Positions 7,618-15,031 of a stretch of DNA of 58,063 nt are shown here, in pieces. The DNA lies in the NCBI GenBank assembly GCA_002083825.1, contig DAZV01000008.1, forward strand, positions 9,711 to 67,773. The letters are read 5' to 3'. Both the position numbers and the translations under genes were made by a program. The notes beneath the pieces are model-generated. The model did not search any database. It was not told where the DNA came from and saw only the letters and a list, made by a program, of their open reading frames with translations. Position 1 is the stretch's first letter; every line of letters begins with the position of its first letter. Source of the DNA: Candidatus Sericytochromatia bacterium S15B-MN24 CBMW_12. Its GTDB lineage: Bacteria; Cyanobacteriota; Sericytochromatia; S15B-MN24; UBA4093.

Positions 7618-8568
7618 CTACTGGGGGGCGTTCTGTAGGGATGCCCAGCGGGCGACCGCGATGATGCTGGTTCCTTTGGCGGCGCGTTCGACGCGTTCGA
7701 GGTTTTGAAGGGCGTTGCGCCAGGTCATGGGGATGGCGTCGAGGCCGAGGTAGGCTCCGGCGAGGGCTCCGACCATGGAGGCGAGGGTGTCGGTGACGCC
7801 GCCGGCGGCGGCGGCGGTCATGACGGCGCGGGGGAGATCGTCGCGGTGCTGGAGGAAGAGGGACAGGGCGGCGGGGACGGTGTCGGAGACGTGGCTGGAG
7901 ACGTCGCGGGGACCGTCCGGGAGGTCGCAGAGGGCGCGGGTGAAGGCGGGGGAGATGGGAGTGGTGGCCTTGGCGAGGGTTCCGAGGAAGGCGTCTCGGG
8001 AGAAGGGGCGTCCTTGGGCGCGGACGAGGAAGGCGAGGGCTTCGGCGATGGCTAGGGAGCCGGCTTCGGCTTCGGGGTGCTCGTGGGTGAGGGTGGCTTG
8101 GAGGTAGGAATCGCTTTCGCGGTAGTCGGCTTCGAAGGCGAAGATGAGGCCGATGGGGGCGACGCGCATGGCGGCGCCGTACGAGGGGAAGGGGGAGGCG
8201 CATTTGAGGAAGGAGACGCCGTTGGCGAGCTTCATGAGGGCTTGCTGGGAGGCTTTGTCGGAGATGGGGGGTCCTTCGTGGTAGCCGCGGAGCCAGGATT
8301 GGATGAGGGTGGGGATGCTGAGCATGCCGGCTTCGAGCATGTAGGCTTCGGCGAGTCCGAGGGACATGAGGGTTTCGTCGGTGGGGAGTCCGGGGGGATG
8401 GTTGGGGAGCTTGGATTCGGGGTGTCCTGGCTGGAAGGGCATGAGGCCATGGGGGAAGGCCAGGGCGATCCGGTCATGGGCCATGCCTTGAACGGCGGCG
8501 CCGAGGGCGTCTCCGCAGGCGAGGGCGAGCAGGGATCCTTGAATGGAGGAGGTGAGCCAGGTCATCAT
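7618..8568 (-). CDS. ADP-ribosylglycohydrolase family protein, altered metal site
   Basis: A 316-residue protein of the DraG/ARH family, which removes ADP-ribose from proteins or nucleotides using two Mg or Mn ions. Visible motifs: GSLLALACGDALGAAV near the N-terminus, LPTDETLMSLGLAEAY about residues 61-76, and GGVTDTLASMVGALAGA near residue 260. The family norm is T-D-D-T and G-G-D-T-D-T. Here Glu replaces the second Asp (codon 8374-8376) and Val replaces the first Asp of the C-terminal motif (codon 7795-7797). Metal binding may be weakened or specificity changed. The gene starts with ATGATG and probably forms an operon with the DUF5069 gene. Confidence 0.85.
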   Translation of the reverse strand: MMTWLTSSIQGSLLALACGDALGAAVQGMAHDRIALAFPHGLMPFQPGHPESKLPNHPPGLPTDETLMSLGLAEAYMLEAGMLSIPTLIQSWLRGYHEGPPISDKASQQALMKLANGVSFLKCASPFPSYGAAMRVAPIGLIFAFEADYRESDSYLQATLTHEHPEAEAGSLAIAEALAFLVRAQGRPFSRDAFLGTLAKATTPISPAFTRALCDLPDGPRDVSSHVSDTVPAALSLFLQHRDDLPRAVMTAAAAGGVTDTLASMVGALAGAYLGLDAIPMTWRNALQNLERVERAAKGTSIIAVARWASLQNAPQ

Positions 8569-8690
8569 GGCTAGAGTGTAGGACTTTTTTTGACAATGGA
8601 GAAGCTTTTCGTCGAGAGTTTCCTAATGCCTTCTTTCCATCTCCCCGTAAGCTGGGGCGGATGACTTCCGCATGTAAGGAGGAGCTCCCC

Positions 8691-9308
8691 ATGATCGCAC
8701 TCAATGGCCATGGAAACGGAAACGGGGAAAACGGAAACGGGGAAAAGGGAAACGGGGATTGGGATGCCGGGTACGCCATTCATGCCTACAACCAGCCGGA
8801 CGGGGCGCGGACCTTGCTGGGGGAGGCTATCTATCGCTACCAGTACCGGAAGCAGTGGTACCTGGTGGATTCGCTGGCGCGGTGGGCGCAGGCGTTCATC
8901 ATGGCGACGCCGGAGGTGAAGGACGTGGATCTCTTGATTCCGGTTCCTTCGAGCCGGGTGCTATCGGACTACGATCCGAGTTCGCTGTTGGTGGACTGGA
9001 TCAGCCAGTTGACGAACATCCCGCGGGCGATCGGGATCTTGAATCGCTACGGGTTGATTTCGGAGTATTCGGAGCGGGGGTTGGATTTCGCTCGGGGGGG
9101 GATGACGGTTTCGAGTGCGGATGCGGTGAAGGACAAGAAGGTGCTGGTGATCGACGGCATCTACTGTTCGGGTTCGACGCTTCAGGCGGCGACGCGGGCG
9201 CTTCGCAAGGCGGGTTGCCAGTCGATCACGGCGTTGGTATACACCAAGATCGAGCGTCAGTCGCTGGATTCGTATGGGTTCGCCCAGTACGATCAGGGGG
9301 GCGAGTAG
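8691..9308 (+). CDS. Phosphoribosyltransferase-like protein (ComF type) with Gly-Asn repeat tail
   Basis: A 205-residue protein. The PRPP-binding signature VLVIDGIYCSGSTLQ about residues 150-164, preceded by LLIPVPSS, places it in the type I phosphoribosyltransferase fold, closest in look to ComF/GntX proteins of DNA uptake. The acceptor substrate is unknown. The N-terminus (residues 4-19) is a low-complexity run of Gly, Asn and Glu/Lys made by short DNA repeats. The start at 8691 follows AAGGAGGAGCTCCCC; an upstream ATG at 8661 lacks a ribosome site. The ABC transporter genes begin 9 nt after its stop, suggesting co-transcription. Confidence 0.7.
   Translation: MIALNGHGNGNGENGNGEKGNGDWDAGYAIHAYNQPDGARTLLGEAIYRYQYRKQWYLVDSLARWAQAFIMATPEVKDVDLLIPVPSSRVLSDYDPSSLLVDWISQLTNIPRAIGILNRYGLISEYSERGLDFARGGMTVSSADAVKDKKVLVIDGIYCSGSTLQAATRALRKAGCQSITALVYTKIERQSLDSYGFAQYDQGGE
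8709..8757 (+). repeat. Purine-rich coding microrepeat
   Basis: Degenerate copies of a 6-9 nt unit (ggaaac, ggggaaaac) are repeated within the 5' end of the phosphoribosyltransferase gene and encode the Gly-Asn-Gly-Glu run. Copy number changes in 9-nt or 3n steps would keep the frame; 6-nt units also keep it. Confidence 0.6.
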
Positions 9309-9317
9309 GGGCCGAGG

Positions 9318-10061
9318 ATGCCCGAACTCGTGCTCGAGGCCCGGCACCTGCGCAAGGTCTTCGGGGATTTCCTCGCCGTCGACGATGTCAGCCTGACCAT
9401 CGCCCGCGGCGAGATCCTGGGCCTGCTGGGACCCAACGGAGCCGGCAAGACCACCACGATCCAGATGCTCCTGGGCCTCATCACCCCCACGGCCGGCGAG
9501 ATCCGCATCTTCGGCCTGGACCTCGAGACGCACCGGGAGCAGATCCTCCAGCGCGCCAACTTCTCGTCGACCTACGTTTCCCTGCCCTACACCCTGAGCG
9601 TTCGCGAGAACCTCGCCGTCTTCGGCCGCCTCTACGGCATCAAGCCCCTCGCTCCTCGCATCGACGCCATCCTGGAACTGCTCAACCTGCGAGAGCTTGC
9701 CGAACGCCGGACCAAGGAGCTGTCCTCGGGGCAGCTCACCCGCCTACACCTCGCCAAGGCCCTGCTCAACGATCCCGAACTGCTCTTCCTCGACGAACCC
9801 ACCGCGAGCCTCGACCCCGACACCGCCGACCAGATCCGCCAGCTCCTCAAGCGCCTCCGCTCCGAACGAAAGCTCTCGATCCTCTACACCTCCCACAACA
9901 TGGCCGAGATGCAGGAGATGTCCGATCGCGTCGTCTTCCTCAGCCGCGGCCGGGTGCTCGCCACCGGAACCCCGTGCGAGCTGATCGCCCGCTTCGAGGC
10001 CGAGGATCTCGAGGAGCTCTTCCTCAAGATCGCCCGCGGCGACATGGAAGGACGACGATGA
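9318..10061 (+). CDS. ABC transporter ATP-binding protein
   Basis: A 247-residue ATPase that powers the adjacent membrane protein. Walker A GPNGAGKTTT is at about residues 38-47, the signature LSSGQ about 135, Walker B LLFLDEP about 154-160, and the switch His in TSHNMAE about 193. The sequence is of the ABC-2 exporter type (CcmA/DrrA-like). Its last codons overlap the permease start as ATGA (10058-10061), so the two subunits are translationally coupled. Drug, lipid or polysaccharide export cannot be separated from sequence alone. Confidence 0.92.
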   Translation: MPELVLEARHLRKVFGDFLAVDDVSLTIARGEILGLLGPNGAGKTTTIQMLLGLITPTAGEIRIFGLDLETHREQILQRANFSSTYVSLPYTLSVRENLAVFGRLYGIKPLAPRIDAILELLNLRELAERRTKELSSGQLTRLHLAKALLNDPELLFLDEPTASLDPDTADQIRQLLKRLRSERKLSILYTSHNMAEMQEMSDRVVFLSRGRVLATGTPCELIARFEAEDLEELFLKIARGDMEGRR

Positions 10062-10849
10062 AGGCGCATCGCATCGGGGCCCTCATCACCCGCCACCTCT
10101 ACACCTTCCGGCGCAGCCCCATGCGCCTCATGGAGCTTGTCTACTGGCCCTTGCTCGATCTCCTGGTCTGGGGCTTCGTCTCGGTCTATCTTCAGAGGCT
10201 CGGAACCTCCGTCCCCAACTTCGTCGCCTTCTTCATCGGGGCCTTGATCCTCTGGGATATCCTCTTCCGCGCGCAGCAGGGCATCTCGGTCACCTACCTG
10301 GAGGAGATCTGGAGCCGCAACCTCATGAACCTCTTCGTGAGCCCCTTGAGCGTCGCCGAGTTCCTCACCGCCACCGTGATCATCAGCCTCGGCAAGCTCA
10401 CCGTGGCGGCGCTCGCCATGGCCGTGCTCGCCGTCGTCTTCTACCAGTTCAACATCCTGACGCTCGGCGTCAGTCTCTTCCCCTTCGTCGTCAACTTGCT
10501 GCTCTTCGGCTGGAGCCTGGGCATCTTCACCACGGCCCTGATCCTGCGCTTCGGGCAAGCCGCCGAAAGCCTCGCCTGGATCCTGGCCTTCGCCTTCCAG
10601 CCCTTCTCGGCGGTCTTCTACCCGGTTTCGGTGCTCCCTCCATGGATGCAGGCAGTCGCCCAGATCATCCCCTCGTCTCACATCTTCGAGGGCATGCGCC
10701 AGGTGCTCGGCGGTCATGCCATGCCATGGTCGCATGTCGGTTGGGCTGCGGGCCTCAACGTGGTCTACGCGCTCGGATCTTTGGGATTCTTCTACGCCAC
10801 CTTCGCCCTGGTGAAGCAGCGAGGCCTCTTGAGCAAGGTCGGGGAGTAG
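10058..10849 (+). CDS. ABC-2 type transporter permease
   Basis: A 263-residue integral membrane protein with six predicted spans and the ABC-2 family layout. The polar N-terminus (MKAHRIGALITRHLYTFRRS) is followed by WPLLDLLVWGF. The family's PxSxF/YP-like segment appears as FQPFSAVFYPVSVLPPWMQ about residue 185, followed by IIPSSHIFEGMRQVL. The true start is ATG at 10058; a longer open frame upstream runs antiparallel in meaning through the ATPase and is spurious. It forms a half-size exporter pair with the preceding ATPase. Confidence 0.9.
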   Translation: MKAHRIGALITRHLYTFRRSPMRLMELVYWPLLDLLVWGFVSVYLQRLGTSVPNFVAFFIGALILWDILFRAQQGISVTYLEEIWSRNLMNLFVSPLSVAEFLTATVIISLGKLTVAALAMAVLAVVFYQFNILTLGVSLFPFVVNLLLFGWSLGIFTTALILRFGQAAESLAWILAFAFQPFSAVFYPVSVLPPWMQAVAQIIPSSHIFEGMRQVLGGHAMPWSHVGWAAGLNVVYALGSLGFFYATFALVKQRGLLSKVGE

Positions 10850-10958
10850 CGCCAGCTGACGCCATGTCCTGCTCATCGCTTTGGACCGCGAGGGCGGGGT
10901 GCTAGGATGGCCACGACCGGAAAACGGATCATGCCGAGGCCGAAACGGAGGGCGCACG

Positions 10959-12323
10959 ATGTTTTTCCAGCGAATCACCTCGGAAGGCCTCTCCCACCAC
11001 TCCTACTTCGTCAGCGAGGGGGGAGCGGCCGTGGTGGTCGACCCGCGACGGGACGTGGACGTCTACCTCGATCGGGCCCAGGAGCAGGAGGTCAAGATTC
11101 GCTGGATCCTGGAGACGCATCGGCACGAGGACTTCGTCAGCGGCTCCTGCGAGCTGCGGGAGCGGACGGGGGCCCGCATCCTGCATGGAAGGGCCCAGCA
11201 GTTCGCGTACGGAGAGGCCGCGCGGGAGGGGCAGGAATTGGCGGTAGGCCGGTTGAGGATCCGGGTGATCGAGACCCCGGGGCACACGGCCGAGAGCCTG
11301 ACCTACGCCTTGATCGACACCGCGTCCGGGAGCGATCCCGTCATCGCCTTCACGGGGGACTCCCTTTTCGTGGGGGACGTGGGAAGGACCGATCTCTACG
11401 GCCCGGATCGACGCGAGGAACTCGCGGGATGGCTCTATGATTCCCTCATGAGGCGCATCTTCCCCTTGGGAGACGGGGTGATCCTGGCCCCCGCGCATGG
11501 AGGGGGATCGGTCTGCGGGGCCGGCATCCTCGACCGCGACGAATCGACCCTGGGCTTCGAACGCCTGCACAACCCCAGGCTCGTCGACGGGGATCGGGAG
11601 CGCTTCATCCGGGAAAAGGCGACCGAACGCCTGATCATCCCTCCCTACTTCCGCCGGATGGAGGAGTACAACCTGCAAGGGCCGCCCCTTCTCGGGCACT
11701 TGCCCATGCCGGATCCCTTGTCGCCCGATGCCTTCGCGGAACTGGCAGAGGGCGACGCGGTCATCGTGGACACGCGGATGCCCCAGGCCTTCGCGGGGGG
11801 CCATGTTCCCGGCTCCTACAGCATCTGGCTGCAAGGCCTCCCCCTGTACGCCGGCTGGGTGCTTCCCCTGGACCGTCCCTTGTTGCTGGTCACCGACCCC
11901 GAGACGTCCATCGAGCGCATCGTGAGGATCCTGGTTCGGGTCGGGTATGAGCGCGTGATCGGCTACTTGAGAGGGGGTTTCGAGGCCTGGCAGAATGCGG
12001 GCGGGGCGGTGGAGCGAACCGGCGTCGCGACGGCTCCCGAGGTCCGCGAGATGCTCCGCAAGGGGGCCGTCCTGGTGGACGTGCGCAACGCCGACGAGTG
12101 GACCGAAGGGGTGATCGACGGGAGTCTCCTACTGGATACCGCCGAACTCGAGCGGCGCCTGGATGAGGTTCCCAAGGGCAAGCCGGTGATCGCCATGTGC
12201 AGCGTGGGTCGCCGCGGAAGCATCGGGGCGAGCATCCTCCAACGCCATGGCTTCCCGGAGGTCTACAATTTCTTGGGCGGATTGAAGACCTGGCGCAAGC
12301 ACGGGTACCCCGTCGAGCGCTAA
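10959..12323 (+). CDS. Metallo-beta-lactamase/rhodanese fusion (persulfide dioxygenase-like)
   Basis: A 454-residue fusion. Residues 1-250 are a metallo-beta-lactamase fold of the ETHE1/persulfide dioxygenase type: H54-x-H56-x-D58 (ETHRHEDFVSG), PGH about 115, and TGDSLFVGDVGRTDL about 140, which are the expected Fe ligands. The family enzyme oxidises glutathione persulfide to sulfite. Two rhodanese domains follow. The first (about 260-355) lacks a catalytic Cys at its active loop, while the second (about 365-450) has CSVGRRG with Cys. Phe replaces the final His of HxHxDH, as in many bacterial MBL-rhodanese fusions. The ATG at 10959 follows GGAGGG. It is the first gene of a sulfur-related neighbourhood and overlaps the convergent gene by 4 nt. 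Confidence 0.88.
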   Translation: MFFQRITSEGLSHHSYFVSEGGAAVVVDPRRDVDVYLDRAQEQEVKIRWILETHRHEDFVSGSCELRERTGARILHGRAQQFAYGEAAREGQELAVGRLRIRVIETPGHTAESLTYALIDTASGSDPVIAFTGDSLFVGDVGRTDLYGPDRREELAGWLYDSLMRRIFPLGDGVILAPAHGGGSVCGAGILDRDESTLGFERLHNPRLVDGDRERFIREKATERLIIPPYFRRMEEYNLQGPPLLGHLPMPDPLSPDAFAELAEGDAVIVDTRMPQAFAGGHVPGSYSIWLQGLPLYAGWVLPLDRPLLLVTDPETSIERIVRILVRVGYERVIGYLRGGFEAWQNAGGAVERTGVATAPEVREMLRKGAVLVDVRNADEWTEGVIDGSLLLDTAELERRLDEVPKGKPVIAMCSVGRRGSIGASILQRHGFPEVYNFLGGLKTWRKHGYPVER

Positions 12324-13447
12324 TTGAAGGCTGAATTCCAGAGGTTTATCACGGACTTCGAGAGGGTTTTTCCGAACTCGATGACGGCCTCCAGGTAGGC
12401 TTTCGCCTTCTCCTTGAAAACCTTGCCGAGGCCGGCTTCCTGGAAGAAGACCTCCGGCATGATCGGATCGAAGGCCACCTTGCCCAAGCGCATGGTCAGG
12501 AGGCGCGTCTTGAAAGCGTCCGAGTCGGGCACCAGGATCTTGGCGTTCTTCACGTTTCCTTGGAAGGCATCCCAGGTGAGTTGGTGGGGAACGATCTCGC
12601 CGTTCAGGAGCGCCTGGCCGTCCCCCTGGATCTGCAGGCCCTTGGTCGGGATGGCTTGGTCCTTGCTCAGGGGGGAAACGGCGTGGCTGCCGAGTTGGAC
12701 TTCGACGACGGGTTTGCCCTGAGCATCCTTCTTGACGTCCGCCCAGGGGGTCAGGAAAGCGCCATGGTGCCAGGAGGTGTAGAGGAACTCGGGCTTGAGC
12801 TCGCCCTTGGAATCGGGCTTGAGGTAGACCTGCGCGTGGCTCCAGTCCTTGCGGTGGTAGTTTCCCGCCTTGTTGGTGGCGAAGTAGAAGCTGTAGGTGT
12901 GGACCGTGTACTCGCCCTTCTGCGAGACGGCGAAGCCGCCGCTGAGGGCCTGATTCTTGCCGATCACGCCGTCCTTGTAGTGGCCGGCCGCGCCGTTGGC
13001 ATCCTTCGGGGCGTCGTTGTCGAGGTCGGCGTCCCCGTCGAAGGAAGGGGAGACGGGAAGCGCATCTTCGCCTGGTTCGAAGATGAAGCGGGGCATGTAG
13101 GTGAACGGATCCCAAGCGACGGGATTATCCGGGGTGCCGGCGGGGTGCGCCACGTCTTCCACCTTGACGCCGTTCGGGCCGTCGAAGCGGATTCCCTTGC
13201 CGAGCGTCACGTCGGAGAGGGCGCGGAACTCCTCGAGTCGCGACTTCTTGTCGAGGATGCCGAGCGGCATGCCGGGCCCTCCGACGATCTCGGTCAGCTC
13301 CATCACGACCCGGAGCTCATCCAGCGTGGGCTTGTACTCGCGGCTTTCGGCGACCTTGAGCTCTCCCGTATTCACGGCGGGCTGCTTCGATTCGGGCAGC
13401 GTGGGCTTGGGAAGCCAATCGCCGATGTTGTTGACGGGGATGCGCAT
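12320..13447 (-). CDS. Hypothetical protein, possible Vps62-like domain
   Basis: A 375-residue protein without signal peptide or membrane segment. The central part (about residues 165-250) has YSFYFATNKAGNYHRKDWSH, then LYTSWHHGAFLTPW and VEVQLGSHAVSPLS. This spacing of His-x-x-Asp-Trp, Trp-His-His-Gly and Gly-Ser-His-Ala resembles Vps62/NPP1-like secreted or lumenal proteins (HEGDWEH ... GSHA), but I cannot confirm homology. The rest is unassigned. GGAGG precedes the ATG at 13447. Its stop overlaps that of the MBL-rhodanese gene. It is divergent from tlpA-like gene 1, sharing a 157-bp upstream region. Confidence 0.6.
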   Translation of the reverse strand: MRIPVNNIGDWLPKPTLPESKQPAVNTGELKVAESREYKPTLDELRVVMELTEIVGGPGMPLGILDKKSRLEEFRALSDVTLGKGIRFDGPNGVKVEDVAHPAGTPDNPVAWDPFTYMPRFIFEPGEDALPVSPSFDGDADLDNDAPKDANGAAGHYKDGVIGKNQALSGGFAVSQKGEYTVHTYSFYFATNKAGNYHRKDWSHAQVYLKPDSKGELKPEFLYTSWHHGAFLTPWADVKKDAQGKPVVEVQLGSHAVSPLSKDQAIPTKGLQIQGDGQALLNGEIVPHQLTWDAFQGNVKNAKILVPDSDAFKTRLLTMRLGKVAFDPIMPEVFFQEAGLGKVFKEKAKAYLEAVIEFGKTLSKSVINLWNSAFN

Positions 13448-13604
13448 GGAGAATCCTCCGGTTAGGAAGCGGCTGGTCTATTCATGTGGCATACCCCGCA
13501 GGCGGCCCGGCGAATCTTGGGCTTGACCTGGGGCGTCGGGGAAAGGACCATGGCGGCATGGAACGTTCAGGCCCGGGTTACCCGGCCAGTGGAAAGGATT
13601 GCGG

Positions 13605-14156
13605 ATGAAATCGTCACACGCATGGATCGTAGCGGCGCTGGTCGCCGTGGGGGTGACCCCGGCATTCTTCACGTTCGGTGGCAGCGGAAGCGCCGCGGCT
13701 AACCCCGTCAAAACGGCCGCTACGGCAGCCTTGGCGGCGGCGCCGGATTTCAGCCTTCCGGCCGTCGTGCAGGGATCGTCGGCGCCGCGGCCCGTGAAGC
13801 TCTCGGACTACAAGGGCAAGGTCGTGTTGGTGAACTTCTGGGCGACCTGGTGCCCGCCGTGCCGGGAAGAGATCCCGGATTTCATCGAGGTTCGTGATTC
13901 GCTGAAGTCCCAGGGCTTCGAGATCCTGGGGATCGCGCTCGACGAGGGGGGCGAGAAGGTGGTGGCTCCGTTCGCCAAGGAATACGGCATCAGCTATCCG
14001 CTGGCGGTGGGCAACCGGGACGTGACGAAGCGTTACGGCGGCATCCGCGGGATCCCGACCTCCTTCTTGATCGACCGGGAGGGCCGGATCGTCCAGAAGT
14101 GGCCGGGGATGATCGACAAGAGCACGCTCGAGAAGGCCGTCAAGGCCATCCTCTAG
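13605..14156 (+). CDS. TlpA-like thioredoxin-fold protein 1
   Basis: A 183-residue envelope thiol-disulfide reductase of the TlpA/ResA family. An N-terminal signal or anchor (residues 6-24) is followed by a linker and a thioredoxin fold with FWATWCPPC (Cys83, Cys86), and a cis-Pro in GIRGIPTSFLID about residue 145. Such proteins keep extracytoplasmic thiols reduced, often for cytochrome c or sulfur metabolism. The ATG at 13605 follows GGAAAGGA by 6 nt; the TTG at 13599 is less likely. It is closely related to the gene at 15713-16246, so the pair arose by duplication. A strong stem follows. Confidence 0.88.
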   Translation: MKSSHAWIVAALVAVGVTPAFFTFGGSGSAAANPVKTAATAALAAAPDFSLPAVVQGSSAPRPVKLSDYKGKVVLVNFWATWCPPCREEIPDFIEVRDSLKSQGFEILGIALDEGGEKVVAPFAKEYGISYPLAVGNRDVTKRYGGIRGIPTSFLIDREGRIVQKWPGMIDKSTLEKAVKAIL

Positions 14157-14163
14157 CAAGCGG

Positions 14164-14190
14164 GCCCCCGTCGCGAGGCTTGACGGGGGC
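14164..14190 (+). terminator. Hairpin after tlpA-like gene 1
   Basis: GCCCCCGTC (14164-14172) pairs perfectly with GACGGGGGC (14182-14190). The right arm overlaps the -35 box of the next promoter. The T-run is weak (ggcttt). Confidence 0.6.
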
Positions 14191-14208
14191 GGCTTTCATG
14201 CTTAGTAT
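14180..14208 (+). promoter_or_regulatory. Sigma-70 promoter of the rhodanese-repressor operon
   Basis: TTGACG (14180-14185) and TAGTAT (14203-14208) with exactly 17 bp between them. The CsoR-type operator lies just downstream, over the probable transcription start. Confidence 0.65.
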
Positions 14209-14222
14209 ACTTCTAGTTTCGC

Positions 14223-14239
14223 ATACCCCTACCGGGTAT
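14223..14239. promoter_or_regulatory. CsoR/CstR-type operator
   Basis: ATACCC and GGGTAT flank a 5-nt centre (CTACC), matching the ATACCC-n-GGGTAT operators bound by CsoR-family repressors. It begins 14 bp after the -10 box. A CsoR-family gene is second in the operon it precedes, consistent with autoregulation. Confidence 0.7.
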
Positions 14240-14251
14240 AGGCTACTCGCG

Positions 14252-14291
14252 CATGCCCTTTTTCGCGCGCCAAGCGCGTAAAAAAGGCATG
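14252..14291 (+). promoter_or_regulatory. Leader hairpin in the 5' untranslated region
   Basis: catgccctttttcgcgc (14252-14268) pairs with gcgcgtaaaaaaggcatg (14274-14291) with one mismatch and one bulge, ending 14 nt before the Shine-Dalgarno of the rhodanese gene. Its role is unknown; an attenuator or mRNA stabiliser is possible. Confidence 0.45.
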
Positions 14292-14317
14292 GCGCGCCGA
14301 GGTCAAAGGAGAAGGTG

Positions 14318-14641
14318 ATGTTCGAATCAGTGCTTCCCCAGGTTCCCCAGGTCACTTCGCCGGATCTGGCCGAGCAGCTCGGAAAGCCGGAGGAGCCCTT
14401 CATCGTCGACGTGCGGGAGCCTGACGAGTATGCAGGCGGGCGGATCCCCGGTAGCCGCTTGATTCCCCTCGGCTCCCTGGCCGGACGGATGACGGAGATT
14501 CCCTCCGATCGCGAGGTCGTGGTGGTTTGCAAGAGCGGAGGCCGGAGCACGGCGGCATGCAAGCATCTTCAGGCGGCCGGCTACCGGGTATCGAACCTCA
14601 TCGGCGGCATGATCGGCTGGCGAGGCCCCGTCGAGCGTTAA
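14318..14641 (+). CDS. Single-domain rhodanese
   Basis: A 107-residue cytoplasmic sulfurtransferase. The fold markers are FIVDVREPDEYAGGRIPGS about residues 28-46 and the active loop VVVCKSGGRST with catalytic Cys about residue 69. It likely carries persulfide sulfur between thiols. AAGGAG lies 6 nt before the ATG at 14318; the GTG at 14315 is a poorer choice. It is first in the operon behind the CsoR-type operator and 43 nt before the repressor gene, which argues that reactive sulfur species are the signal. Confidence 0.9.
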   Translation: MFESVLPQVPQVTSPDLAEQLGKPEEPFIVDVREPDEYAGGRIPGSRLIPLGSLAGRMTEIPSDREVVVVCKSGGRSTAACKHLQAAGYRVSNLIGGMIGWRGPVER

Positions 14642-14684
14642 GAGCGCCTTCGACGGGGATGCGTCGGAAAGAAAGGCGATCCTG

Positions 14685-14930
14685 ATGAGCGAGAAGATTC
14701 TCCAGAACCTGCGCCGGATCGAGGGCCAGGTGAAGGGCTTGCAACGGATGATCGGAGAGGAACGCCAGTGCGACGAGATCCTCACGCAGATCATGGCGGT
14801 CAAGGCCGCGCTGGACCGGGTAACCAGTGATCTGGTCGAGACCCAGATGGAGTCCTGCTTCGCGACGCTCTCCGTCGACGAGGTCAAGATGCAGATGGCC
14901 AAGACCCTCAAGCTGCTCTCCAAATCCTAG
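14685..14930 (+). CDS. CsoR/CstR-family transcriptional repressor (likely persulfide sensor)
   Basis: An 81-residue all-helical repressor of the DUF156 (CsoR/RcnR/FrmR/CstR) family with LRRIEGQVKGLQRMI at residues 9-23. Cys29 and Cys58 are 29 residues apart, the spacing of the conserved pair in CsoR and CstR. The copper-binding His normally four residues before the second Cys is Gln54 here. Loss of that His is typical of CstR, which senses persulfides through its two Cys rather than Cu(I). The neighbouring rhodanese, MBL-rhodanese and TlpA genes support this. It probably binds 14223-14239 and controls its own operon. The inducer remains an inference. Confidence 0.85.
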   Translation: MSEKILQNLRRIEGQVKGLQRMIGEERQCDEILTQIMAVKAALDRVTSDLVETQMESCFATLSVDEVKMQMAKTLKLLSKS

Positions 14931-15031
14931 CGGCTGGATCGTGTCGCCGAACGGCTGAAACCGGCGTTTTTTGAGGTTCGGGATCCGGGTGGATGCCAAA
15001 GGCTATATTGGTAATCTGAGGGGAGAGGACG

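Noticed and set aside
8709..8757. Candidate CRISPR repeat
   Set aside because: The units are short, contiguous and coding, with no unique spacers.
8759..10849. A 696-residue open frame covering the phosphoribosyltransferase, ATPase and permease
   Set aside because: Only its last part from 10058 is the real permease; upstream it is the wrong frame of two clear genes.
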